Source: Zygnema cylindricum (taxonomy: Eukaryota > Streptophyta > Zygnematophyceae > Zygnematales > Zygnemataceae). Taken from it: 64,000 nt of DNA. Below are positions 11,216 through 22,934 of this stretch, one piece after another (within the stretch, counting starts at the first letter, position 1; each line of letters opens with the position of its first letter). Location: NCBI GenBank assembly GCA_037447655.1, contig JBBHKE010002838.1, forward strand, positions 237,073 to 301,072, given 5' to 3'. Made by a program: the position numbers and the translations under genes. The notes under the pieces were generated by a model that made no database searches, was not told the origin of the DNA, and was given only the letters and a program-made list of their open reading frames with translations.

Positions 11216-12206
11216 ACTATATTTAGGGGAGGTATTTTCTAGGTCTTAATGTAAATAAAAAGGAAAAGAAAAGCAGAGGCAGCCTGCCTCCACCTTCTAT
11301 CTCTGCCCCCCCCCACACTTGTTGTAGTCACTGAAGGGAAGAGAGGGCGGTGGGGCCATGGCTGCCTTAGCACTGTAGAAAGGACTTAAGAGTGACCTAA
11401 GTCACTCTCAACAAAAGGTTAAGTCCGGCAGGACTCGAACCTCCGACCGGCAGAGCAAGGCGTAGCCGTCAGCTCTTACCGGTCTGTCTTAGTAGTTCGT
11501 TAGGATACATAAGGTGTGATTGCTATTTAAACGTTACCTACGTCATTAATCTGATTAACGGAATACCAAATTACGGACATAGGAAGTAGTTGGGTTATTA
11601 GTGCGCACGAAACAAATGTACCAGACATTTGTTATTTTCGACGGTGAACATTAAAAGCCGGTTTAGATCCGACGGCCCGCATCATCACCGGGATCCAGGA
11701 ATGGCCATCTTGGCGGTTTTCGGATGTGACATCACCTGTCGACACGTGGCAAGATATCATTGGAAAGCAAAAATCTCCGGGAGCATAAGGACAAGTCCGA
11801 AGGAGACAGGCGTCCCCTCTATGGCCTTGTTGTACACCAACCGTACAGAAAGTACATTGGCCTTAGTACCTTTTTGTACTGAACAATCTTCTGATTGGTT
11901 CGTACATCAGTAGATAGGGGTTGAGAGAGGGGTTTAGAACTTAGAGGATTGAGGAGGTAGCCGCCTCTCTCCCAACAAGCTTGTATAAATATTGGCATCT
12001 TTGCCACTTGATAATTTATCGCCTGGTTAGGCGTTTTTCAGTAATTCTTTTTGCTCTGGACTCAGGGGAGCCCAGACTGCACAGGGGTGCAGTCAGATTA
12101 TCTATTTATTTGCTAGGGTAGCAGTTGCTCTCGTTGATAGTGGGTTAGTCAAAAACTACCTAGAGGCTTCCTCAATTTTGGTCCAAATGGAGGACACAGA
12201 ATTGCA
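11216..12206 (+). repeat. A1 3' LTR
   Basis: 991 bp, TGTTGAAATCA to GAATTGCA, preceded by polypurine AAAATAAGGGGAG. It keeps the gag start ATG (12187) that the 5' LTR lost, the TATA box at 11984, and twin hairpins TGGACTC-AGGG-GAGCCCA (12057-12074) and GACTGCAC-AGGG-GTGCAGTC (12075-12094). Confidence 0.88.
11413..11488 (-). promoter_or_regulatory. tRNA-like Pol III unit in A1 3' LTR
   Basis: Minus strand: A-box region 11471-11488, B box GGTTCGAGTCC (11431-11441, full match to the consensus), T4 at 11413-11416. Confidence 0.65.
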
Positions 12207-15200
12207 AAGTGCAGTCCAAAACGTAGAGGTCTTGCACTTGCAACAAGTGCGGTTCTTTCCAAATCAAGGTAGGGGAATCCACCTAACGTGCAATCTGCAA
12301 ATGGACAAAAAACTAAAGCGTCAGTCGAAAAGTTCGTGATACGAGTCAAGAGTGAGCGAGGTCCTAACATGCCCAACTATAATCAAATGTTGTGGCATCG
12401 CAGGCTAGGACATCTCTATACAAACGACATGAGAAAGTTAGTTAAAGGTCAACTTGTTCATGGACTAGGACTGAACAATGTGACAGGCTTACCAGATCCA
12501 TGTCGTGGCTACGAATTGGGTAAATTTCACCGTCTTCTTTTTCCCAAAGACGGAGGAAGACGAGCTACTCATCCGCTTAAGCTTGTCCACTCAGATGTGT
12601 GGGGAGAGATGAAGGTCAAATCTTGCAGTGGAAAAGATTCGCCATTACTTTCATAGACGACTACTCAATAATGACTCACAACTACTTACTTAAGCAAAAG
12701 AGTGAGGTATTCGAATGCTTCAAGCAATACAAGGCTATGGATGAAAAGAAACATGAAAAGTCTATCATTGGCTTGAGAAGCGACAATGGAGGAGAGTACT
12801 TATCTTTAGATTTTAAAAGCTTCCTTACCTCTTAAAGAATCGAACTTCACTAACGGCTCTAGACACTCCTCAGCAAAATGGTGTTGCCGAGCGGATGAAC
12901 CGCACACTCAACGAAATGTCACTCAGCATGATGGCTACCCATCAAATTAGCTCCGAATTTTGGCGAGAAGCCATGTGTACAGCTGTATATCTGCGCAACA
13001 CATATCCAACATCAGCGTTAGAGAATGCAACTCCGTTCGAGAAATGGCATGGATTCAGACGAACCGTTTCTCAGTTGAAAGTACTTGGAAGCGGAGCATA
13101 CGTCCATGACCATGCAAACAAAGGAGAAAAACTGGCACCAAAAGCAAAAGAAGGAATATTTGTAGGCTATGAAGAAAGCAGAAAAGCATACAGAATATTT
13201 AACACTAAATCTCTAACCATCATGATAAGTAGAAATGTGAAACTTGCAGAGGGAGAAACACTTGCGAGAAACGAGGTGCATGGCAATAGTGGGAGAAAGG
13301 AAGGGGAAAAATTACTCCCCTTCGTTTGACGATTGGTCACCGAGCGATGACAAATGTGCTGAAGTAGAGGCAACTATCTCAAACAAATCTCTTGGTGAAT
13401 CCAACGTCCTTAGACCGAAATCGAGGATTCATCACCTGCACAAGGAACAAACAGTGAGAGTCAGATCAACAAGAAAGAAATCAATTAGAAATAAATTAAT
13501 TAGAAATAAATCACTGCGATTGAGGCAACGGAAAACGAGATTGCACATAAAACAAAAAAATCTAAGAAAAAGGTTGTAGTGGACAAACCTACCTCACCTA
13601 CCTCAGTGCCCCCAGGAAAGGTTAGCAACAGCGGGGCTAGAAAGCCCCCAAGGAAGTTCAGAGAGTTGTACGATACCAGAAGTGCCCCAAGGAAAAAGTT
13701 CGCACAGATGGCTTAAGCCAAAGAGCCTTTAACTCTCCACGAAGCTCTCAACGGTGAGGATGGTGAAAAGTGGAAGCTCGCAGTCAATGAGGAAATGGCG
13801 TCCATTCTGCAAAACAAAACACAAGGAAGAAAGCCAATTGGCAGAAAGTGGACTTTTCGAATTTAAAGAAATGTAGATGGAACCATTGATCGCTACAAGA
13901 CAAGACTAGTGGCTAAGGGTTACACTCAAAAGGAACACATTGATTACAAAGAAACATTCGCTCGAGTTGTAAGGTATAATCCTATTCGTTTTTACTCGCT
14001 TTGGCCACCATCCTCGACTTGGAAATTAAGCAAATGGATTTGAAGACGTCGTTCACATGGCGAACTGGAGGAGGAATTGTACATGGAGCAGCCTGAGGGG
14101 TTCGAGGATCCAAAGAACGAGAACAAAGTCTGTAAGCTGTCCAAGGCATTGTACGGTTTGAAGCAATCTCCACGAGTTTGGAACGTGAAGATTGATGAGT
14201 ACCTACAGAGTCAAGGGTTTTTGAAAATTGAGTTAGATCACTCTGTTTATTATAATGCAGAAAGGAACATAATCATTGCTATCTATCCAAATAACCTGAT
14301 TATCCTGGGCAAAACCAAAGAGGATATAGCCAAAGTAAAAGACATGTTAAGGAGTCAATTCAAGATGAAGGATCTAGGAGAACTCAAATATGTTTTAGGC
14401 ATAGAAGTCATCAGAGATAGAGTCAACAAAAAATCCACCTAACTCAAAGAAAATATATACAAGAGCTACTCACCAGATTTAACTTGGACGATGCAAGGGG
14501 AGTCAGCACACCTATGGAACTTGGAGAAAAGCTGATTCAGGAATCCGAAGAGGGGCAAGGGGAATTAGTGGACCCCCACTACCGCGAAGTAGTGGGAGCC
14601 ATCATCTTTGCGATAAATTGTACGAGTCCCAACATTGCCACTGTTGTCGGCATCCTAAGCCGATTTATGTTGAGGCCAAGCAAGCAACATTGGATGGCAG
14701 TTAAAAGGGTGCTGAAGTACTTGTAAGAAATAAGAAACTACACATTAACATTGGGAAGAGAACATGAAAGCATTAACATTCATGCTTTAAGCGATGCAGT
14801 TTGGAGAGGTCACCTTACCACATGAAAGTCTACAACTGGTTACCTGTGCAATATTGGCGATAGAAGTGTGAGTTGGGCAAGCAAGCTCCAAAAAATTGTG
14901 GCCCTCCACACCATGGAGGCAAAATATATAGCAGCATCTGCCACTGTTAAAGAAGCTCTTTGGCTGAGAGCATTTCTAAATGAGATAGGATTCTTGCAAT
15001 CTGAGAGGACTAAGATTTTTACAGACACCCACAGTTGCTTAGCATTGATTAAGAATCCTGTAAATCATCCTTAGTCTAAGCACATCTCTATGAGGTATCA
15101 CTTCGTTAAGAATGAAATTGCAGCGAAAGCCATGGAGTTTTCCTACACTCCTGATAAAAATAATGCAGTTGATATGCTTACCAAAGCTGTAGGAAAAGAT

Positions 15201-15347
15201 AAGCTTAAAATATGTGCAAGAAAGGCAGGCTTGACTAATTTCGTTGCAGAAGCAGAAAAAGCTAAGGAGGAAAATCCTAAGAAAGTCACTATCACAAAGG
15301 AAATCAAGAAACGAAAGATGAGTGACTCCCTCAAAAAATCCGAATGA
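12207..15347 (+). pseudogene. C1 integrase, RT and RNase H, broken
   Basis: Resumes C1 after the A insertion. Integrase: LWHRRLGHLYTNDM (about 12390), VHSDVWGE (about 12586), LRSDNGGEY (about 12775), QQNGVAERMNRTL (about 12875). A basic Ser/Lys linker follows (13330-13700). RT: YMEQPEGF and LYGLKQSP (14077-14170). The catalytic YVDD box reads YPNN (IAIYPNNLIIL, about 14280), so both active-site aspartates are lost. RNase H runs 14484-15100 with the usual ADMLTKA-type end (AVDMLTKAVGKDKL, about 15165). Several stops and frameshifts (near 12650, 12833, 13330, 13580, 13865, 14440, 14726). About 60 codons between protease and integrase are missing at the A junction. Confidence 0.85.
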
Positions 15348-15978
15348 TATACTCTCGGAGCACCATTTCCAACCGTGGCCCCTCGGCAGGACCAAACAGG
15401 TTTGGAAGAATGTTATTGGCGTTTGAAGTTCCGAACCTTACGGTTCACGAAAATGTATGCGTTGGAGTGCGCCGCCGTAGGTTACTCAGAAATTTCAATT
15501 TGCGATTGTCAAATGTACGATTACGAGTTACACGGTTCTGTATGACTCCGCGGTGCGCTAGTGGCGCGACGTCTGCTCATCTTTTTTTTTAACAGTCTTG
15601 TACGGACCATTCTGTGGAACGTACATATACGATTTCGCCAAATGTACAGTTCAATTTTAATTACATCATCGAAATTTATTGAAAGTGACTGCGTGATATT
15701 TCTAGGAAGGTATATGGTCAACAGATGTACGATTATGAGGTACACGGTCCTGTATGACTTTGTGGTTCGCAACTGGCGCGACGTCTGTTCATTTTTTTGT
15801 TTAACGGTCTTGTACGCACCATTCGGTGGAACATACATATACGATTTCGCCAAATGTACGGCTCGATTTTAATAAAGTCACCAATATTTACCGAAAGTGA
15901 CCGCGTGATATTTCAAGGAAGGTTCGTGGTCAACCGAAGTCTGTAAGTACGGAAAATCACCGCATAATCGAGTGGGAT
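15348..15978 (+). other. C1 3' spacer with tandem 212-bp repeat
   Basis: Noncoding stretch between the end of pol and the 3' LTR. It holds two head-to-tail copies (about 15511-15722 and 15723-15940) sharing TACGATTTCGCCAAATGTAC, GGCGCGACGTCTG and GACTGTACG-type blocks. Pol ends normally before it. Copia elements usually have a much shorter spacer here. Confidence 0.75.
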
Positions 15979-16553
15979 TGTTGGTTTTTTGTGCGATTCC
16001 CGAGGATTCTCCGATACACCGATTTGCTTCGTATTTTTTGTGTTTTGTAGGTGAATCGGTTTAATTAGTATAGGCGATATTTCTGGGAGGGGAATCGTAG
16101 CGGGATTTTGTCAATTTTCAGTTTGAAGTTTTTTTTTTTTGAACATGCAGCTGTCCCCCACGTCTTATTGTGCGGTGGACAATTAAATTGTGGCAAATTA
16201 TGATTAGACCGCCACTTAGTGAGTGTGTTACCTTTGGGCTATTTAGTCGTGTGCTTAGGATTAGACAATTATCATTCACAAGAAAGCAAAGTTAGAATAG
16301 GAATCCAGCTTTATTAATAGGGACAATGTGTCCACTTCTGTTTTACATCCATTATACTTCTATTCTTATAATGGGAAGTAACAAATGTGTCTGAATTTAC
16401 TCTCTGTTTGTCCTATATCTACCCACTCTAAATTGTGATCAAAGTGCCTGGTCACATGTCCTATCTGAGCCTTGTGTTATTCTGCTCCGGAGTCGGAAGT
16501 TTGTGGAGCTCAGATTTATCTTTGTCGCTCGTAATGGCAGACCCCGCGTATCA
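15979..16553 (+). repeat. C1 3' LTR
   Basis: 575 bp, TGTTGG to TATCA, followed at once by the TSD AAACT. See the 5' LTR at 4057-4629. Confidence 0.88.
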
Positions 16554-16558
16554 AAACT

Positions 16559-18003
16559 AATGATAGCTAAGGAGCTGCATAGGACATACTTTCAGACTAC
16601 TAAAGCATTGGAAATGTGGGCTGGTTTGAAAAGACATATTTTAGAGCTAATGCTCTCTATGAGATTATAACTGCTGGGCAGATCTGGGTATACAAGTATA
16701 CAGGCAGAAACATGGTCGAATATTGTAATAAATTCAGAATTTCAGTTGCCGAAAATGCATGCTTAGGTGGTTATTTTACTGTGTACCATCAAACAATGCT
16801 TTTTGTGAGGGGGCTTCATATTCAGTATAAAATAGCTTTTGACGAACTAAAAAAATTGGATAAGACACAGTGGAATCTAGCTACAGCTATAGTGTATGTG
16901 CTAGAAGAAGAAGCAAATCAGCTGGCATTTAATTCTAGAAAGCCAGCTGTCGCTAACGATGCTCAATTTCAGAGAGAATAGATTTCAAGGAAATCAATCT
17001 CTTCAGCGGTATGAATGGTGTGCCTATTGCTATAATAATGGTCATTTCAACAAGTTCTGTCCTTTGTATATAAAAGCGTGTAAAACAGGTTCTTATCGCC
17101 AAGGATGGAAGGTGAGAGGAGCTCCATTTTCAGTGAAACCTTCGGCCAAAACTGCGACTTTTTCAGCGAAAGAAGAGGAACCGGTGAACGAGATGGAAAA
17201 GGAGAAATCACAGGTTGTCAGTTTCCCTAAAAAAAACATCAAGTTCTTTGTTATGGCCAAGATGATGGAGGGAGAAAAAATTCTAGGGTGGATTATAGAC
17301 TTCGGGAGTTCCTTCTATATGTGTTGGAACAAATCTTATTTCAAGGATATGACACCTATCCCTACTTGTCAAATTTTTTATGCTTGTGGTGCCACGGTGG
17401 AAACTAATGCTAAGGGTAGCGTAGATCAGAATTGTGAGACAGATGGTAAAGCTATAAAAAGAACTTTGCATGATGTTTTATATGTGCCGAAATCTAATAA
17501 AAATGTGTTTTCTAACTTTGTTGCACAGAGTAAAGGTTATGAAGTCCTTTAAAGCAAAGGCAAAAAGATAGTAAGCAAGGATGGGAGATAAGCCTTTGTG
17601 GGAAATAGAGGCCTAAACATGTTGTATCGGATGGACCTGGTTAATAAAGTTGATTTTGTGTACTCCAATGTCCTTTCACAAAACGTTTTGTGGCATAAAA
17701 GGCTTGGGCATGTTCATAATGAGATGCTTGAAAAGATGGTGAAGACTAATATAATAGAAGGTGTGAAGCTTGGTCAAAAATTATCCCATGTTTGTGATGG
17801 TTGTGCTCTCGAGAAGCTTCATAAGCTTCCTTTACCACAGGTTTTGGACTATGGAGCAAATGATCTTCTCAGCCTTATCCACTTAGATGTATGGGGACCA
17901 GCCAAAGTTCCTTTCCTCGCTGGCAGTAAAGACCTTGTCACCTTCACGAACGATTACTCACGGTTCAGCCGAGTGTATTTTATGAACGAGAAGAGCGTGG
18001 TCT
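16559..18003 (+). pseudogene. B1 gag (rest), protease and N-terminal integrase
   Basis: Gag resumes at KLMIAKELHRTY and runs through AGQIWVYKYTGRNMVEY to a zinc knuckle CAYCYNNGHFNKFC (about 17021-17062, C-X2-C-X4-H-X4-C intact). Protease WIIDFGSSFYMC (about 17289) has DSGA changed to DFGS. Then VLWHKRLGHVHNE (about 17687), CDGCALEKLHKLPLP and LIHLDVWG (about 17875) of integrase. Frame breaks near 16620, 16980 and 17550. It is interrupted after EKSVV by insertion K1. The minus-strand copy B2 gives the same order. Confidence 0.85.
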
Positions 18004-19162
18004 ATTGTTTTGAAAAGTTAGTTTCGTGCGTACGCGACATTTTGTGCGCACGCAACGTTTCGTGCGTAAATTATTACCGAAAGTAATGTTGTGGTACGAA
18101 TGGAGGTTCGAATGGATATATGGATTGGGGGATTAGTTATACAATTGAATTTAAAGGGACGTGGGGGACTATTTGAGTGGTGCGTAATGCGATGAGAAAT
18201 GGAAGGCGAATCGCGAAGCGATCCGATCGAAAATATTTGCATTGTTGAAAAAGTATGTTGCTTGTACGAAACATAATGCGACATGCGCATTTATGAAAAT
18301 GGACGCCGCAGGTACGGAGCGTTTTATCTAGCAAGTGGACGTGAATGCTCTTCGCGACGTCGTGGGATATTTGACGACTCACTGGATTTCGTTTGGATTT
18401 TGTGACCACACGGAATCACGTCAATCACACAATGTTTATTTTTGGACGCCCCGTATTCTTTAAAGAAATTCAAGGAATCTCGTTGAGTGACGAGACATAC
18501 GATTTTGTGAGATTCTGTGTACTTGTAAACATTTGAAACAACAATTGTTTGTCTTTTTGTGTATTAGTTAATAGTGTAGATTTGCTAATTCTAACATACA
18601 TCGAATTATTTGGGTATACTAACATTAATAGAGGTAGCACGTAAAACGCGTACGACAAGTATGCCTCCATACATTCAGTAGTGAGATCTAGTGTATATTT
18701 GTAGCACTTAGTCATTTTTGAACTTAAAAACTTTCTGTACCAAATTTGTTTTGGTCACTTTTGGTAATTTCATTTGAGGATTGCTCTCAGATATATATTG
18801 GCAAAATTATCTCAATTTTTGCATATGTGTTTTTCCTTGTATTGGTAATATTGTCACAGATTTGCAGGCCTAGTGTGTGCCTGGTCTACGTTTTACTTCA
18901 TTGTGAAGTTGGTTTGATTTATCTAAGTTATAGTAGACTCTTTTTCTGCAACTTTGACTGGATGATGTGATAATTATATTTCGTGTTTTTTTATGAAATT
19001 TTGAGGGAATACTTAGTAACCTAGAAAATATATGTTTATGTAGTTTCAGCTTGTTTTATTTATTCTGTAGAATTGTGAGTGTATTCAAAGTAGGCTGTTT
19101 TTGCGATAGTTTGTGGTGCCTCCGAGGGTGAATCCATGGCTGGAAATGGCTATGGACAATAA
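18004..19162 (+). mobile_element. K1, solo-LTR-like insertion in B1 integrase
   Basis: A 1.16-kb insertion with GGTCT on both sides (17999-18003 and 19163-19167) that splits a continuous integrase frame. It begins ATTGTTTTGAAAAG and ends GGCTATGGACAATAA, so TG...CA ends lie at 18006 and 19158. No pol is inside. Its middle (about 18657-18715) resembles the B LTR (TATGCCTCCATACATTCAGTAG). The last bases encode MAGNGYGQ, a gag-start-like string; the related piece at 62799 encodes MAEIGYGQ. A solo LTR of a fourth copia family is the best reading. Two to four extra bases lie between the ends and the TSD, which I cannot explain. Confidence 0.65.
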
Positions 19163-21570
19163 GGTCTTCACACATTTAAAGCATTTCTGGATCTAGTCGA
19201 AAAATTTCACGGGAAACCGATTCTTGCTTTGCGCTCTGACAACAGTGGAGAGTATGTATCAAATGCCTTTGCTGAATATTTGAAAGATGGTGGATTTTCT
19301 CATGAGTTTACTATTCCTCAAACCCCGGAACAATATCGTGTGGCTGAAAGACTCAATCGGACCTTGACTGAATGTGCTAAATCTATGTTGATGGATAAAG
19401 GTGTGGATCCAAAATTCTGGGGGGAAGCTTTTCAGTGTGCTTCTTACATTAGAAATAAATAGAAACTAGATCTGTCAAGGATAAAACACCTTATGAAATG
19501 TGGACAGGAAGGAAGCCGAATGGCAGTCACTTTAGAGTCTTTAATAGTAAATGTTTTATGTTGGATAATCTTCCAAATTGGAAATTAAGTTCGAAATATG
19601 TACCAAGGATATTTTTGGGCTATGATGATGAAATTTTAGGTTATACAGTGTATAATCCTCAAAAAAAACACAATTCACATCGCTAGGATTGTTGAGATCA
19701 AGGAAGAAAGTCAATATGTCGATGTTTTTAGCATGAATGAGGCAGAGAAGGCAGAAAAATTGCAGGAATATGTCATCCTTGAGCAGATTCCTTTCAAGCA
19801 AACAACGGTTTCTTCCTCTCCATCTGAACTACCACATGTTTTGGGGCTGCCTGATCCACCTACTATTACAACTACTACCGGACCTCCTCCTCCTCCTCCT
19901 CCTCCAAGACTGCCTCGGCAACCAACAATTCTCGCTTCAGATTTTCCGGAGGGAAGAAGACAAAGCAGCCGGCTGAGAGGTGACCGAGTGGATCATGCTT
20001 ATTCTGCAATCACAAGGGAGCCTCTTACCATTCAAGAAGCTTTCTCCGTTCCGGAAAAAGATCTGTGGATTGCTGCGGCGAATGACGAGATAAAGTCAAT
20101 TATGGAGGCTCAAACTTGGGAGTTTGTGGAACTTCCACCGGATCAAAAAGCGATTGGTTGTAAGTGGGTATTCAAGTTAAAACTGAATCCCGATAATACC
20201 ATTGAAAGATAAAAGGCTAGGCTTGTTGCTAAGGGGTATAGCCAGAAAGAGGGCATTGATTATGAAGAGACGTTCTCACCTGTAGTTCGTTTTCCTACTG
20301 TTAGGATTCTCTTATCTTTAGCAGCAATAGAGGATATGGAATTGCATCAAATGGATGTGAAAATAGCTTTCTTGCATGGGGATTTGGAGGAAGTTATATA
20401 TATGAAGCAACCAGAGGGATATGTAGAAAAAGGGAAAGAAAATCTGGTCTGTAAATTGTTGAAGTCCCTTTATGGTCTGAAGCAGGCTCCACGACAGTGG
20501 AACCTAAAACTGGATGAATTTTTGACAAATCTTGGCTTTACTAGAATCAGTTCAGATCATTCAGTTTATGTTATGGAAGGGGAAGATGGAGTGATATATA
20601 TTGCTGTTTATGTTGATGATTTGCTGTTGCTAAGCAAATCCATTAATGAAATCAACAAAATAAAATCAGCTCTAAATTCCCGGTTCGAAATGAAAGATTT
20701 AGGGGAGGCTAAGTATATTTTGGGAATTCAGGTAGAAAGGGATAGAAAACAAAGACTAATTTTTTTGACACAGAAGGAAGCCATTGGAAACATGCTTGAA
20801 AGGTTCGGCATGTCAGAGGCAAAAGGAAGTGTTACTCCCATGGAGTTCAGACAGAAAATAGAAGGGAAAGAATCACATGGTGGGGTTGTGATTGATGACT
20901 CTTTGGAGTCAGGGGAGGCAGATTTTATGTCCTCCATTCCTTACAGGCAGATCGTCGGAAGCCTCATCTACTTCATGAACTGTACCCGTCCGGATATTGC
21001 AGCAGCTGTTGGAGCCTTAAGCCGAATTTTGCAAAATCCAAAGAAGTCAGATTGGGAGGCAGCAAAGAGAGTTCTTCGATATCTTGCAGGAACTCGAAAC
21101 CTCCGACTCTCTCTCGGTGGAGAAGAAGTAAAAATTAAGACATGGAGCAATGCAAGTTATGGGGATATGCCAAGCCGACGCTCAACCAGTGGATACATTG
21201 TGAAGATTGGAAGTGGGACATGCTGGAGCAGCAAACTTCAAAAGGTGACACGTACATGGCGGCTGGCACAGCCGTCAAAGAGTTACTTTGGGTAAAGTCT
21301 CTCCTTCAAGAGCTTTTGTTTATGCAATCTGGACCTCAAGTAATGTGGTGTGACAATGAAGGTGCTATTGATATTGCATCCAACCTTAGCCATCACTTTA
21401 AGAGCAAGCACATTGATATCGAGCTACACTTTGTAAGGGAGAAAGTTATGGGAAGAGTTTTGAAACTCAGTTATTTACCTGATGAGGAGATGGTTGCTGA
21501 CATGATGACTTATCCCTTGCCTGAACCTAAATTAAATTTTTGTAGAGAGGCATGTGGCTTAAGTGGCTAG
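19163..21570 (+). pseudogene. B1 integrase core, RT and RNase H, broken
   Basis: Integrase resumes at VFTHLKHF. Visible: LRSDNSGEYVS (about 19220), EQYRVAERLNRTL (about 19327; normally EQNGVAERLNRT), KFWGEAFQCASYIRNK. A Pro-rich linker (19800-19920) leads to RT with [14 protein letters not shown] (20160), [25 protein letters not shown] (in part), [21 protein letters not shown] (20608) and RNase H from [16 protein letters not shown] on to ADMMTYPLPEPKL. Stops at 19460, 19684 and 20210, and a frame change near 21140-21290. The RT core from 20213 to 21290 is nearly open. Confidence 0.88.
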
Positions 21571-21593
21571 CAAAGTCTAAAACTTTAGGGGAG

Positions 21594-22749
21594 TGTTGTT
21601 TAGGAAATTTTTAGTCCTCTCTATGCCTCGAGTGTGAGGGAGAGAGAGTTTCACGACTTAGCATATGTTTGGTTGAAAGTTCGGTTCATTACACACCAGA
21701 ATTGATGTTCCACTAGATCGGTAGGGAGTACATCTTTGTATACACTCCCGAGACAAAAGTCACTACAAGAAATATGACACTCCTGAATATCCGGTTGTAG
21801 GTGCATAGATACACTTGAGGACCAAATGGCACATGGAGATTTGTCTACGGTGCCGAATCTGATACGTACCCGGCGGACGGAGACCGCCAACAAATGCTGG
21901 TCCGTGTGAATCACATACACGACAAATGACGTGGCATACAGAATCCTACCCAGATGTAAATATTCGTTTCATTTGGTCTTTGTCTTTATTTGATCAGTTG
22001 ATTAGTGTAGGATTCTTTTTATTTGACATACTTTGTCATTTCGGATCATAGTTCAAAAGTAGGTGAAAGTAGGCCCATATAATATGCCTATTGTATGCAA
22101 AACATACGATATGACCCTTAAGACCCATATTGTATTAGGACCTATTCGGACCAATTAAAACATTCGGACCAAACATTGGACCAATTAAAACATTTGGACA
22201 AAAAGAAATTATTTAAACCGTCAGATTCGGACGATCGGACGGTCGCTGATCAAAGTAGCGATCTAAGAAGATCACATGAAAAGCCCATAACACAACTTAC
22301 GATAAAGGCGGCCGACCAAAGGCCTACCATAAAAACGCCTACTTTTGAACTATGTTTCGGATATACGCACAGTATTAGGTGTATCAGGTTGGTAGATGTA
22401 CGGCAGGTTTGCCTCCGTAGGTTCAGTAGTGAAGCTTTAGTGTATATGAGGAGGACTTAGATATTTTTTGGGGTTATGAACACTTTGTAGTCAAAAACTG
22501 TACATGATGTTTTTGGCATTTTTATCTGTGAATATCTCCCAGATCTTGTGAGCAAAATTACTTGTAATTTTGTGTGTGTGTTCATCTTGCTATTATATAC
22601 GTTGTGGTAGATTCGAAAATCTATTGTGTCTCTAGTTTGTGATTTTTCAACTGTTGAAGTTGTTGTTTTTCAGACTGGTTTTTTTGTGAAAGTTTCCTTC
22701 TTGTTTTCATTCTGCCGTCTTCAATTCCAGTAGTCACTTCAGAACAACA
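21594..22749 (+). repeat. B1 3' LTR
   Basis: Starts TGTTGTTTAGG after the polypurine CTTTAGGGGAG, ends AGAACAACA. The first ~80 bp match the B2 LTRs (TTTAGTCCTCTCTATGCCTC), the last ~340 bp match 3421-3876. It is longer than the B2 LTRs (846-848 bp). A 20-bp string at its end (CACTTCAGAACAACACAA) is repeated just outside. Confidence 0.8.
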
Positions 22750-22802
22750 CAAATGTCACTTCAGAACAACACAATGATCCTTCTTGCCGATCAAAATCCC
22801 AC

Positions 22803-22932
22803 GCCCACGAGGTGATGGAGCACCCTTAAAATTTTATCGTCGAAGTCCTTTAGAGAAGACAAAAACGCCCAACAAGGTGATGGAGCACCCTTAAAATTTT
22901 ATCGTCGAAGTCCTTTAGAGAAGACAAAAATA
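22803..22932. repeat. 65-bp tandem duplication
   Basis: Two copies of a 65-bp unit (GGTGATGGAGCACCC at 22811 and 22876), nearly identical. On the minus strand it lies in the C-terminal part of the LINE-type RT remnant. Confidence 0.85.
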
Positions 22933-22934
22933 GA

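Larger units (their letters stand above)
5892..12206 (+). mobile_element. Copia element A1, near full length
   Basis: 5' LTR 5892-6848, PBS 6849-6863, one long pol-type frame 6829-11138, polypurine tract about 11203-11215, 3' LTR 11216-12206. Total 6.3 kb. Domain order gag, protease, integrase, RT, RNase H is that of Ty1/copia. The flanks differ (family A minus fragment on the left, C1 on the right) and the 5-base flanks CTCTC-like and AAGTG do not match, so no TSD is visible. Confidence 0.85.
4057..16553 (+). mobile_element. Copia element C1, nested in B1 and split by A1
   Basis: Complete at both ends: 5' LTR 4057-4629 (573 bp, TGTTGG...TATCA), PBS 4630-4642, gag and protease to about 5630, a composite family A insertion (5631-12206), integrase to RNase H 12207-15347, a 630-bp noncoding 3' spacer with a tandem repeat, and 3' LTR 15979-16553 (575 bp). 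It is flanked by TSD AAACT. Without the insertion it is about 5.9 kb. The LTRs are similar but clearly diverged, so the insertion is old. Confidence 0.88.
3421..22749 (+). mobile_element. Copia element B1, host of nested insertions
   Basis: A Ty1/copia element in order: 5'-truncated 5' LTR (3421-3876), PBS, gag start (to 4056), then C1 inserted (4057-16553), then gag resumes at 16559 in register with the family B gag copy on the minus strand at 53493-53921 (HLRKL before the insertion, KLMIAKELHRTY after it; the minus copy reads HLVKLMISKELHMTY). Protease, integrase, RT and RNase H follow to 21570, then the 3' LTR 21594-22749. Without its insertions it would be about 5.7 kb. No target-site duplication can be seen because the left LTR end is missing. 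Confidence 0.85.
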
